64,000 bases of DNA from Corythucha ciliata (lineage: Eukaryota > Arthropoda > Insecta > Hemiptera > Tingidae), in assembly GCA_038030265.1 (NCBI GenBank), contig CM075939.1, positions 53,673,253-53,737,252 of the forward strand, read 5' to 3'. Made by a program: the position numbers and the translations under genes. The notes under the pieces are model-generated. The model was given only the letters and a program-made list of their open reading frames with translations, made no database searches and was not told the origin of the DNA. Below are positions 23,298 to 35,200 of the stretch, one piece after another. Numbering within the stretch: the stretch's first letter is position 1; each line of letters starts with the position of its first letter.

Positions 23298-25495
23298 ATG
23301 GAGGAATCGAATAATGAGTTTCTGACCAAAACATCGCGTGAAAAATCAAGAAAGCCACCGCGGCAGCCAGAAATGTGGAAGCGAAACATCGGTAAAAGAG
23401 CACGGTAAGTCTTTCGGGTTTCACATCAATTCAATTTCTTTCTGTCGCGTTTATTTAACTTGAGTATTTGGTCAATCTTTCGTAATAACTGTTCCTTGAA
23501 TTCTGGAATCTGATAGAGTTTTCTTATTATACCAGGCACAGGCCAAAATGTCTCCCGTCAAAACCAAGTTGTCAGCACAAGGAAAATAGCTCCTTCAAAT
23601 GCAGCAGCCTGCCTTTGCAGGATGTTAGAAGAATTCACGAAGCATATTATAAAGATGCGACATCATTGGGACCAAAGAAACAATTTAAACTGCAACACAG
23701 CGTTATTTCATCAGCCAAAAGGCGCCGGAAACTTCCTCTGGATGATGAATCTGATGGAATATTGCGACAACGAGACATGGCTGTAACTCATTTCTTGCCA
23801 AGAAGACGTGCGGGTGTTGTGGACAACGTTAAGGTTTGCCAGCCTGCCTTCTTGGAGATTTTAAACGAGAAAAAGGACCGCATTCGCCGCATCTGCAAAA
23901 ACAAGTTGGAAACTGGCTTAACCCCGCCTGAGACAAGGGGTGGAGCTCGATATGTTGAGCTAACAGCTTCCAAAGTAGCGTCAATAATAGACTTCATCAA
24001 ACAGTTTAAACCTCTTCAAAGTCATTACTGCCGGGGAAAAATCAAAATGAGGCAGTATCTTGACATCGACCTGTCATGCAGAAAACTTTGGAGAATGTAC
24101 CTAGCTGAGAAGGGGCAGCGAAATATTCCTGAAGACAACGACCAATCAGTTGAACTACTGCCTTTGCTACCCAATGATGACGCCGAGCTATCACCCAACC
24201 CCCTACCGGAAGACATCGGACCTCCATTCATCTTAAAAAAGGTCAGTCCAAATACAATATTCAACGTCAATTATGAATATTTTCGTAAAGTATTCAATGA
24301 AAATTTCAATATTGGATTCGCCGCTCCATATACTGATAGATGCTCTGCATGTATGCGGCTTGAAATTCAAATTTCTGAAGAGACAGACATAGAAAAAAAG
24401 AAACAGTTACAAGCAGATTTGATCAGTCACAAAAAAAAGGCTTCGGTGTTTTTTGATAAACTGAGACAAGCAGAATCAAACGAGTTGATTTTTAGCTATG
24501 ACTGCCAAACAAATCTACCATTGCCAAAAATACCGGATCAGGAAGCTTACTATAGACGTCAGCTGTACCTATATAACTTCACCATTTGCGAAGGGGTATC
24601 GACGGTACCCAGAACTATTTCAAATACGTTCAGCTACGTGTGGACAGAGGACCAATTTGCGAAAGGTTCCATTCAGATAGCGTCGGCTTTGTATCATAGA
24701 CTATGTAACTCAAACTTCGAGGGCAAGACGGTCATAAAGTTATTCTCTGATGGCTGCTGAGGCCAGAACAAGAACACAACGCTACAGTATGGGCTCATCC
24801 ATAAAGCCCCAGTAAATGTAACAAAAATTCTCATTTATTTCCCGATTGTTGGTCATTCTTACATACCACCGGACAGAGTGTTTGGTAATTTGGAGAGGGA
24901 ATTCAAAACCTTAACCGTCATTCCAAACCCTCAGTCGTACTTGGAAAAATTTGATAAATACACCACCGTCATTCATCTTGGTGAAGGCGGCGACGTTTAC
25001 GATTGGAAAAAAGAAAGCGACAAAGTATTGAAAGCAGTTTCGTCGTGGCACTTTAAATTTCAAACGTCTAAAAAAATTGTCTTAACTAAAGGGGCTACCC
25101 GAAACGTACTGGTGCAAGGAGAACCATTTTACAACTTTGAAGCAGGAGCCCCAAAAAGCGTAACGCGTCCAAAAAAATCCATACGAAACGTAAAATTGGA
25201 AAAAGTAATTAAAGGTATTGAAGTTAAGAAAGCAAAATTGTCTGACGTTCTGAGGCTTCTAAAGTTGCACTTCGGGGAAAAGTGGGAGGAAAATCCTCTC
25301 CTCATGTACTACTCGGAGGTCTTCAACGTCCAAGCATCTCTTCAAGAAGCCGGGACTGAGGAAGCAGCGGAAAACATCGTAATGGAACTCGATGTTATTG
25401 GCGATGAAGTTTTCGTTAGGACTCCGGAGAATGACGAACCAGAAGACCCGGACTTCGATTTATTCATGGACAGCGATATTGAGGAGATTAATTGA
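23298..25495 (+). pseudogene. DUF7869-like presumed transposase, one nonsense codon
   Basis: Two exons (23298-23404 and 23536-25495, GTAAGT donor, accag acceptor) give a 688-codon frame. The N-terminus is basic with several cysteines (KCLPSKPSC, SSFKC), then a long helical part. A Cys pair CSAC follows near residue 305. The C-terminal half holds the family landmarks FSYDCQ, FSDGC-stop-GQNKN, and PIVGHSYIPPDR. These match the insect/crustacean proteins I know as DUF7869, thought to have an RNase-H-like fold; the three acidic landmarks could be a catalytic triad. The tail is acidic. The single TGA (24758-24760) interrupts the most conserved motif; otherwise no lesion is seen. Being inside TIRs with target duplications, it is most simply the element's transposase. 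The family name is from memory of its motifs. Confidence 0.75.
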
Positions 25496-26022
25496 CTTAG
25501 ATTTAGGTGTTACTGGTTGTTCTGATCCTTTTTAATATTTTGTTACTTCGCGTCTCTCGACTTTGTTTAGCTTCTCTCTCTCTCTCTCTGATTTTAACAA
25601 GACCGTTTCTAATTCACTAATAAATTTTAAGAAACGCCTTTATGTTACCATCGATCGTTTTTCATTTCATTCCCATAATACCATCAAACACTTTTCAATA
25701 AAATTACAAACGCATATTAAGCGTATTTTGCACCTGGACTATTGAAATATAGCGCATTTTGAAGCAGGAAAAAAATTACAAATGGCTGAACATACAGAAG
25801 CAAACCCCGTTAAAAATGTACTGCAATTGCAAAACGCGCTAACTCAAATGTTAAATTTTAAATATAAAATGTTCTTCGATAGGAGGTAAGGCCAAATTTC
25901 ACACGGTTAAGCAGGGGATTTTTACGCTTTTTTTTTTTTTTTTTTTTAAAAAGTATAATAGTTCCTAGATTACATCAAGTGCTATAAATTTTTGCCCTTT
26001 TCTACGTTTCACTTGGAAGTAC
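25496..26022. other. 3' non-coding part of the DUF7869-like transposon
   Basis: AT-rich, with a (TC)n run at 25571, a T-run at 25929, and two TIR-like GCGCTAA words. No second gene is visible. Confidence 0.6.
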
Positions 26023-26754
26023 TTTAGCGCACTTTGGAAATTGCCTACTCAATTAATGATTTTTCTTCGTTTCAGCTGTGAAATAGTGTTTTCGGATAAT
26101 TTCGCAGCGAATTAGCACATTATCTATTCTCTTTTTTTTTATTAATAGGTGATTTTTCGCCATTTGAGTTGTGAATTTGCCATTTTGGTCCAGTTTAAAC
26201 TCGAATTAGCGTTGTTTTTCGCAATAATTGCCACGAGTTTTGTTTACTTGTACAGCTTTGTGTACTTGTAGGCTAGGGCTCTGTATGATCCATTTTTGTG
26301 CAAAGTTTCCATCTGCTAGCATCATTTCTGCGGCAGTTGTGCTAACAAGGATTTCGGAACTTCCACCTCCCACCATGACTACCCTTCCCTCTCCACTTTT
26401 TCGAAAAATGAAAACGTCAATCGAAGGCTGTTATTACACCGGGTTTTTGTGCCAAATATGGTGTCACTAAGTTAGGTTATACTGGTGAATGGGGCGAAGA
26501 AGTGGAAACTAAAGAACGTTGAAATTAAAAGTATTTGTATTTGTATTTGTATTTTCGTTGAGTGTGAAATACAAAATACTTTTGAAAATGTATTTCAAAT
26601 ACAAAGCCCAAAATACTTTCAAAAATGTATTTTAAATACAGAAATACAAATACTTTTCCAAAAGTATTTCAATACAATTACAAAATACGTATTTTGTTTT
26701 TAAAATACGAAGTATTTTAAATACTCAAGTATCTTGCCCACCCCTGGTCACACT

Positions 26755-27408
26755 GAAACTAAAGTTATCCCCAAAGCGGATGATTTTAGGCTAAAAAAGG
26801 ACGACTTTGACTTGAAACCGGGTGGTTTCACCACAAAAGCTTAAGAATTCATCTCAAATGTGACGATTAGTTATACCAAAACAGACGATTTCACGCCAAA
26901 GCTGACGTGTCTGATGACGTCACTACCAAATTGGCGATTTTACCCCCAAAGCCAAATTTGACGGTTTAAAACCTCAAAAATTGATATTTTAGCCTGAAAT
27001 TGGTTATTTTACCACAGAACTGACTGTTTTAATCCCAAAACTTACGATTGCATCCCAAAATCTTGCCTAAAAGCTAACGGTTTTTCCAAAAACTGGCAGT
27101 TCATCCCAAAAAATATGTTTTACCTCAAAACTGGATATTTTATAATTGGATAATTCTGTTCGTTTCCCTCAAAAAGAAAATTTCACCCTGAAACTGCAGA
27201 TTTACCTCAGAACACTTTATCACAAAACTGACGAGTTTCAACCAAAATTGAAGTTTCAACGTTTAAGTTGTAAACTGTTTACTGAAAGCCGACGTTTTCC
27301 CTGCAAAATCGGTGATTTCACCTTAAAAATAAATTTAGTGGGTTTACCTACCTTGAATCTGGCGATTTTATGTCAAAATGGCGATTTAATCGCGAAAATT
27401 GCGATTTA
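26755..27408 (+). repeat. Degenerate repeat array, ccaaaactgacgatttta type (right part)
   Basis: Continuation of the array at 19985-20396 beyond the hAT-like insertion. Units read aactga-cgatttta-cccaa with many changes. Ends at ggcccggttgacc (27409), a motif shared with the short MITE at 49780 and with 59890. Confidence 0.7.
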
Positions 27409-27453
27409 GGCCCGGTTGACCTCGTGCGGGCTCAAAGTTCTGTTTATCCCCAA

Positions 27454-27623
27454 GCTGAGAGCTCACAACCCAGTAATAATTTAGCATTTTGCATACAAAA
27501 ACGTTTAAAAAACCATAGAGATAACTATAGAGCTTGAATGATCCACTGCGCAACGGCGGTACCAATATTGACGTCACCCGGAGCTTAAAACGGGTCCGAA
27601 AATCCCTCGCTATTGGTTGAAGA
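27454..27623 (+). repeat. Left ~170-bp direct repeat flanking a LINE
   Basis: Matches 30684-30859 except for two 3-bp length differences and one substitution (tgacgtcacc versus tgacgtcgcc). Part of a dispersed repeat also seen at 50850-51028 and, inverted, at 54085-54290. See the long-duplication finding. Confidence 0.85.
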
Positions 27624-30573
27624 GGGTGCAAGAGGGGGTGATAACGTCGGACCACCGACCTATTATGTTCACAGTGGGAGCCGAAGGAGACAAAGCGGAA
27701 CCCGAACGAAACCCCAGACATACAGACTGGGATAGATTCGAGCGGGAGGTAGGAAGAATGGTGGAGACCGGGGGGTTATCCATTGACGAAGAGGAAAGAG
27801 AGGTAAGGAAAATACTAACAGAAGCGTTTCAGGTGGCCTGCCCAGAGCGAAGGAGGAAGCCCAAAAAATCCCCTTGGTGGGGCCTGGGGCTCCGCTTGCT
27901 CAAAAGGGCGACCAGAGCGGTTGCGGAAACCGCAAAGGCAACAGGGAACGACGAGGACTGGGAGGCCTACCACGCGGCTAGGAAAGCATACAAGACTGGA
28001 ATTTGCCGCGCTAAGAAAGATACATGGAGGACCTACTGCGAAGGAATTGAGGAAACAGGAGAGGCGGCGAGACTCGTTCGTATCGTACGGTCAGAACCGA
28101 ATGGTAATGTAGGATCACTAACGCTTCCGGACGGTGGTTCGGTGGTTGATGGATTAGGTATCGCGACACACTTACTAAATACTCACTTTCCAGGGTGCAG
28201 GAGCGAGGAGGTCGTGCCACTGAGGGGCGGAACAGAGGACGAAGATGAGTGCAATAGATGCGACGTGGTGATCTCAAGGGAGCGATTCAACTGGGCACTC
28301 AGCTCCATGGGACCCTACAAGGCAGCAGGATTGGACGGAATACACCCGTGTGCCATCCAGCATGCCGGGGGGAGGCTTCAGGAGAGACTAAGACGACTCT
28401 TCGTCAGGTGCCTGGCAGCCAGGAAAGTACCCACGGCTTGGAAACGGGTGAGAGTTGTTTTTATTCCTAAAGGTGGCGGGAAGCATGCCAAAGCGGAGGA
28501 TTTTAGGCCCATTAGTGTAAGCAGTGTACTTTTAAGACTGATGGAAAGGATAATTGAATTATACATGAGGGAATCATTGGCTACTGGGGGAGTGATCCAC
28601 CAGAACCAGCATGCGTACACGGCGGGGAAGTCGACCGACTCGGCCCTCCACGACTTACTGGGGAGGGTGGAGGGGTCTGTGGCCCAGAAAGAGTACGCGT
28701 TGGCTCTTTTTTGGATATTGAAGGGGCTTTTAATAGGGTACATAGGGAGTGTATTGTGGCAACTCTAGAGCACTTTGGGGTGGAGACGAGGCTGATTCAA
28801 TGGATAGACTACTCGCTGAGTCATAGGTGGGTGGTCGCTAAGGTGGGCGGCGATAGGGTGGAAAAACGAGCCAGTTGGGGGGAGCCCCAGGGCTCAAGTC
28901 TCTCGCCTCTTCTCTGGATACTTGTGGTAGATAGTCTTATAAGGAAATTAGAGGAAAAGGGCTATTATGCGCAATTTTTGCGGATGACGGAGCCATAGTG
29001 GTTAGGGGGAAAGACTTATCCACGCTGTGTTCTCTCATGAGGGGGGCGGTGGGGATAGTCGAGGCATGGTGTAGGCCTAGGGGTCTCACAATAAACCCTA
29101 GTAAGATGAAAATGGTGTTGTTCACTTACAAGAGAAAAAGGGAGGGATGGCAATCAATCCACTTTCGGGGAGAGGCCATCGCTCTCTCAAAACAGGTTAA
29201 ATACTTGGGAGTCATATTGGATGAGAAGTTAAGGTGGAAGGAACACGTAGACAGCGTTTATAAGAAAGCTGTGGTGGCCTTTCACCAATGTAGACAAATC
29301 GTGGGGAAGACCTGGGGCCTGAAACCACGGGTCATGAAGTGGATATACACAGGAATCATCCGACCGCGCATCCTGCATGGGGCGGTCGCATGGTGGAGCA
29401 TATAGAGAAGGGAGAGGGGGCGGATAGGCTCGCAAAAATACAAAGGCTTGCTTGCCTGGCGATTTTGGGGCCATTCCGGACAACCCCTACGAGGGCCATG
29501 GAAAGATTACTAGGCCTGAAGCCCTTGGACATTGAAGTCAGGGGTCGGGCACTTGAAGTTGCCTACAGGTTGAGATGCCAGGGAGGCCTAAAGCGAGCCA
29601 GGCTGGGCCAATGGGACTGGGAAGGGGAACTAAACAGAGTATCCCCGTCCTCGGCACTTAGGCCGGATTACGTGGTTAAAAGGAATGACTTCTCGACCAA
29701 AATCAAACAGAGAGTCATTATGAGAGAGGAAGGTTGGGAATCCCGGCAAGGGGAGCTGGTGTGTTATACGGACGGCTCCAAGAAGGGTCAGGAAGGGCCG
29801 ACCGGAGCTGGAATTTTCGTGCCGGAGCTGGGGGTGGAAATAAGTATCCCGCTAGGGGGACACACCACAGTTTTCCAGGCCGAGGTGGTAGCGATCGATG
29901 CCTGTATTCGGGAGCTACTGAAGCGGAAAGTGACAAGTAGGGCGATCGGTATCTACTCTGATAGCAGGGCGGCGCTGGGGGCGATCACCAAACCCGTGGT
30001 GGACTCAGCGGTCATGGCGAGTTGCAGAGTAGGGATACGGGACCTCCAGGGTGAAGGGAACGTTGGGATGGATCCCGGGTCATAGAGGATGGCAGGGAAA
30101 TGAAAAAGCAGACGAGCTGGCCAAGCGTGGCGCGGACCAGCCGGTAATAGGACCTGAACCATCGGTGGGCATTGCCCGCAGGGTGGTCTTGAGGGAGATA
30201 AGGGCCTGGGCCAGTGACCAAGCTCTGAGGAGATGGTGGACTGGGAATCAATGAGGAAGACCAGGAAGCTTCGGCATGGTTGCTGGGACTAACACGGGTT
30301 AAGCTTAGGCGGATAGTAGGGATGTATACAGGGCATTACGCCCTTAATAGGCATTTGTCAATCATGGGGGCAGTGGGGGAGCCCGACTGCGAAAGGTGTG
30401 GGGAGGCTGAAGAAACCGCGGAGCACGTCGTATGCGAGTGTGACGGCTACGCGGCGGCCAGATACACCATTTTTGGTGACGATAGGATACCCTTCCCCAG
30501 CTTCTCAAAGGAGAATGGGGCCCGTCTCCTGAGTTTGCTGGAAAGGATAAATAGGTTTGAGGAGTCGTACTAG
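27617..30573 (+). pseudogene. LINE ORF2, multiply frameshifted
   Basis: Homologous reading passes through at least six frames: 27617-28768 (end of endonuclease, start of RT), 28711-28998 (palm; QGSSLSPLLW), 28998-29405 (after the ADD box, which is split by a frameshift at ~28985), 29339-30085 (thumb and RNase H, YTDGSK ... SDSRAAL), 30051-30254, and 30280-30573 (CERCGEAEETAEHVVCEC knuckle). Each step is a lesion, so the copy is inactive. Confidence 0.87.
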
Positions 30574-30683
30574 GCTCTCCCGAGTCCGGGCCCCAAGTGG
30601 GTATGGTGTATGGGCCGAAAGGCTTTTGTGGCACCTTCGGAGTCGGGAGACCGTCCGAGCCCTCAAAAAAAAAAAAAAAAAAA
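27624..30683 (+). mobile_element. 5'-truncated LINE, dead copy, with poly(A)
   Basis: A non-LTR retrotransposon starting inside the end of the APE endonuclease (ITSDHRPI) and ending in a 19-base A-tract (30665-30683). It contains RT, RNase H and a C-terminal CCHC-like knuckle, so it belongs to the LINE groups that carry RNase H (I/R1/LOA-like). Its C-terminal domain resembles that of the - strand LINE at 32.1-37.7 kb. It is flanked by ~170-bp direct repeats, not the usual short duplication. Confidence 0.88.
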
Positions 30684-30859
30684 GCTGATGAGAGCTCACA
30701 ACCCAGTAATAATTTAGCATTTTGCATACAAAAACGTTTAAAAAACCATAGAGATAACTATAGAGCTTGAATGATCCACTGCGCAACGGCGGCGGTACCA
30801 ATATTGACGTCGCCCGGAGCTTAAAACGGGTCCGAAAATCCCTCGCTATTGGTTGAAGA
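30684..30859 (+). repeat. Right ~176-bp direct repeat flanking a LINE
   Basis: Second copy of 27454-27623, starting immediately after the LINE poly(A). After it the dispersed-repeat sequence continues (ctgccaatgtgaagagactatacg), showing that this copy is joined to the original target on the right. Confidence 0.85.
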
Positions 30860-32089
30860 AGTACAGGAGGGGTTTTAAATGATGGGGGTGGTGGGGTTGG
30901 GTTTCCTGTTCTCTCCACTTTTTGAGACTGCCAATGTGAAGAGACTATACGTTAATTATCCTCGCCCCATTTTCTAATTGTTTGCGCATCCAGTTCAGCC
31001 ATGAATTTTCACCTTATGTCATCCATGAAGTGGCCGTCGGAAACCGTGAATTTTCTCAATTTTTGCTGTGAATGAGTGATTTTTCCTAATTTCAGCCGCG
31101 AATTAAAGCTTTCCAAAAAGCTTTGTTTCATTTTTAACCGCGAAGTTCCTACCGGAATCCATGAATTTACGATTTTTCCAATTTTAGCTGTGATTTAGCG
31201 CTGTTTCTTAATTTTATCCGCGAATTAGTGTTTTTTGAGTTTTATTATCCGTGAATCCTTCATCACTGCACTACTGGCTACAAAAACAAAACCCCTAAAG
31301 CACTTGGGTCGGTAAAAAGTATGTTATATTTTATCCAACGTTGGTCGCCTATCGATATTTTCCAATGCGTTATCACGTGAACTAAACGTTTTTGCCGTCT
31401 GACCGGGATTTGAATTACTTCTCCCCAGCATAAGTGCATCTTTAATGGCGTCTGCCACCGATTTCGTCACGTCCAGATTGAGGCAGACAATTTTTCCCAC
31501 TATTAGGGAATTATTATCGGTGTTATGCGCTGGGTAAGAAAAGTATGCAAATGGTTGCTTTTTTTGTGTCGCTGACTCTTGGACTAAATAGTCCGCATCA
31601 TGGGGTGATAAAAACCCATGGAAACGCTTGTTAAAAACGATACATTGAAGATAAAAAAAAACGAATAATCTATATAAAAAAAGCTGTTTTTTTCGCCTAC
31701 AGCTCTTTGGTTTTTATTCGTTCTGCGTATGAGAATTCGAACGAGGTTCAAATTTCGAAATCTTATATAATTGTGTTATTTATTAATTTATGGCATCCAA
31801 AACTGATACAGTGCTCGTTGAAGGTGTTGAATTCGTACATGTACCTTTATACATCATGCCGAACTGCGCGGCCAATATTTGCACGAAACACTGAAAGTAA
31901 AGGGGAGATGGGCTTAATAGCTTTCACTGGTATAATTTATTGTTCATGGACCATACATGGCGCAATGGTAAATAACTACTTTTGTTTTAATTATTGTTAA
32001 GTAATTTTGTCTTGCGTCCTACCGGAGGCATCTCGGCTCCATAATGTAGACATTATGGAGCGAGCCATGGAGCATAACGGCTGTACAAT
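30860..32089. other. Intergenic between two LINEs, remnants of repeat array
   Basis: 30975-31255 is a short stretch of the aattttagccgcgaattagcg array. 31260-32030 shows no gene I recognise. 32034-32060 is a perfect hairpin (gctccataatg / cattatggagc). 32090-32103 is the left target duplication of the next LINE. Confidence 0.5.
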
Positions 32090-32098
32090 CAAGTGTAG

Positions 32099-32160
<62 letters not shown>

Positions 32161-32259
32161 TTAAACGGGGAGGGAAGCCCAGAAGAAACTATCTCCTACC
32201 AAACTCGACCTATAAGATCTATTGTGGTGTCCCCTCAGGTTGCCCTGCCAAGAAAGACG

Positions 32260-35200
32260 CTAGCTTTCAAGCGTCCTCCACCACCACTCCTTAACGAAGT
32301 TGAGGATATTTCCCGTAGCCATCCTGGAGATGTCCTCCGGTTGAAGCACATCATTTCCAAGATGTAGAAAGCGTAACCGCCCCAGAGCCTGGCACTCACA
32401 CAGTACGTGCTCTGCTGTTTCCACGGCCAGGTCGCAAAATCTGCAAATGTCCGTGTCAGACTTCTCCATTAGTCTGAGTGTATATCGAAGGGCACAATGT
32501 CCCGTTAGCAGTCCCACCAAGATTCTAAGGTCTCCTCGGCTCAGAGAGATCAGGCCCTTCTCCGATCGTCCCTTTGGAGTGACAAAGAGCTTGGCCTGCC
32601 TGAGACCTGGTTGTCTAACCCAGTGTTCACGATGCCTCTCGTCCAACCACGCCTGCACCTGCCTCTTCGTGAAGGACTTTGTGACCCCGAGACTTGGCTC
32701 CGGGCCCACGTAAGGCATCTCTGATCCTCTCTTCGCGAGTTGATCAGCCATTTCATTCCCCTCAAACCCCTTGTGACCCGGCACCCACATCAAAGTAAGG
32801 CTGTTTGCCGTTGCCACAGGCCTGAGGGCTTCAAGACATCCCCAAACTAGCTTCGAGTTCACGACGCTTGAGCCTAGGGCTTTAAGAGCCGCCTGGCTGT
32901 CAGACAGGATAAAGATCTTCGCTTTCCGGAGACCCCTCTCACTAATCTTCCGCGCACAGGCTTCTATAGCATAGATCTCCGCCTGAAAGATGGTGGCGGT
33001 CGTCCCAAGGGACTCCCAATGCTGAAGCCTGGGGCCAAAGACCCCAATGCCAGCACCCCCATCCTTCACAGATCCATCAGTATACCATACTTGCGTGCCG
33101 GGCTTAAACCTCGGCAAACCCTTATCCCAAAGGTCGCGGTTGCCTATGTCGACCTTAAAGGGTTTCTCAAAATCCATCCTCACATGCATGAGATCCGTAA
33201 CGACTTCAGCCGCCTCACTACATGCAACTTCCTCCAGAACACGCAAGTGCCCAACCTGGACACCCCGCTTCACGTACTCCGCCCGCAGCAGTCTCACCGC
33301 CGCCATATATGCGGTCGCCTGCACATGAAAGTGCAGGGGAGGCATGTCCAGTAACACCTCCATGGCTGCCGTCGGGCACGAATGCATAGCACCCGTTACT
33401 CCAAGACAGGCCTGGCGCTGCAACTTACTCAGCAAGGCCTGGACTGTCCCTTGTTTCGTCTTCTGCCACCATAGGAGTGAGCCATAGGTGACGATAGGCC
33501 TAACAACAGCTGTATACAGCCACAACACCATTTTTGGCTTTAGACCCCATGTTTTGCCAAACATTTTCCGACCAGCCCACAATGCGAACGTGGCCTTATT
33601 CAGCACCCTCTTGATATGCGAGTTCCATTTGAGCCCCTGATCCAGGGTAACTCCAAGGTACTTGACTTCTTTTCCTACTTTCAACACTTCTCCATTCAGT
33701 CGAACTACCTTTAATGCCAGCTTCCTCCGCCTGGTAAACGCAACAAGGGTGGTCTTCTCAGGGTTAACCCTGAGACCATGCCTGCTGCACCATCGCTGCA
33801 CTATGTTAAGGGCACCCTGCATCCTACTGGATATGGTATCATCAAATTTGCCCCTAACTAGAATCGCAAGGTCATCCGCGTAACCAACTACCTCATAACC
33901 CTGCTCCTTTAGGATAGCGAGAAGCTCGTCCACCACGAGCAACCAGAGCAAAGGAGAGAGCACACCCCCCTGGGGACACCCCCTTGAGGGCAACACGGAA
34001 ACAGTCTCCCCTCCCAGCTCCGAAGTCACGACGCGGCATTCCAGCATCCCCTTGATCCATTTCACTGAAGATGGATCAACACCTCTGCTCCTTACTGCAG
34101 CCTCCATAGAGTCATAGGTGGTGTTATCAAAAGCACCACCTATGTCCAGGAAGCAGCCCAGCGCAGTTTCTTTCGCCTCCAGAGATTTCTCAACCTTACC
34201 CACCAGTTCGTTTAGGGCGGTCTCAGTAGACTTGCCCGCCTGGTAGGCATGCTGCCCCCTCTGGATTGGTTTAATTTTAAGGCAACCGTCCTTGATATCC
34301 AGGCCAATTACCTTTTCCATTGTTTTAAGGAGGAAGGACATGAGGCTTATGGGTCGGTACGCCTTTGCCTGGGCCGAGGAGTTTGCTCCCGACTTAGGAA
34401 TGAACACAACCCTGACCTCCCTCCATGCCTTCGGTATATACGATAATGCATAACTTGCCCTAAATATCCTTCTGAGACGCGGCTCCAGGACCTCCAGGCC
34501 ACGCTGTAACATGACCGGGAATATCCCGTCCGGCCCAGGGGATTTATAGGGCTTAAATGAGCCGATAGCCCATTTAATTTTCGCGGGCGTAAACAATTTC
34601 CCCGATGCGCTCCATATTGCATTATTTGCTGGCTGGCAGTCAGCCACCACTTCGCCCTGAACATCTGAGGCCCCTGCATCCCTGGAATCAGGAAAATGAC
34701 TTCGCAGGAGGACCTCCAGGGTCTCTTTAGCGCTCTCGGTATACGCCCCATCTGCTTTTTTTATTAGACCAATTTGGCCCGGGCTCTCTTTGGACAGGAC
34801 CCTCTGTAGTCTGCCCATAACGGACACATTCTCCATCCCCTCACAGAAGGTCCTCCACGTGGCCCGCTTTGCTTTCCTAAGGGCCTTGTTATACTCCGTG
34901 AGGGAGTGCCTATAAGCCTCCCACTCCCCACGTGATCTGGCCCTATTGTAAAGCCTCCTCGTTTCTCTTCTGAGCATCTCCAGCTCGTTGTTCCACCAAG
35001 GGACTTCCCTGTTCCCCTTCTTCACCTTAACAGGACAGCTTTCCTCATACGCACTGAGGACCGCTGAATTTATCGCCTCCACCGCCCTATCGAGATCGGC
35101 GTGGCACTGAATGTCCAGGTCCATCTCAGACAACTCCTGTTCAAGATGCCCCTTAAAGACCTCCCAATCCGCGTTCTTGGGATTCCGTTACTCTGTACTT

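Larger units (their letters stand above)
22733..26050 (+). mobile_element. DNA transposon with DUF7869-like transposase
   Basis: A 3318-bp element with 28-bp terminal inverted repeats (22733-22760 and 26023-26050; 25 of 28 positions match; left end GAGTCGGCTATTTGCAAAGT, then GCGCTAAA). It is flanked by AATT (22729-22732 and 26051-26054). The GCGCTAA/TTAGCGC word of the TIR recurs near both ends (22933, 23013, 25750, 25835), as expected of transposase-binding sites. The homologous hAT-like copy has a single AATT and no insert at 63578-63581, which is the empty site. A single intron-containing gene occupies the middle. Four-base targets recall the Sola group, but I cannot assign a superfamily by eye. 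Confidence 0.85.
20405..26746. mobile_element. hAT-like element loaded with repeats, hosting a second transposon
   Basis: Bounded by terminal inverted repeats CAGGGGTGGGCAAAATACTT (20405) and the complement of CAGGGGTGGGCAAGATACTT (ending 26746), with a perfect 8-bp duplication GTCACACT at 20397-20404 and 26747-26754. These are hAT hallmarks. Both ends then run into AAATAC/GTATTT-rich subterminal sequence. It is 6342 bp in total; about 3.3 kb of that is the nested transposon 22733-26050, leaving a ~3.0-kb host element with no hAT transposase. The host interior is mostly degenerate aattttagccgcgaattagcg repeats. A second, inverted copy starts at 61021. Confidence 0.88.

Noticed and set aside
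32034..32060. Hairpin gctccataatg / cattatggagc as a regulatory stem
   Set aside because: Short, isolated and without any context that would give it a role.
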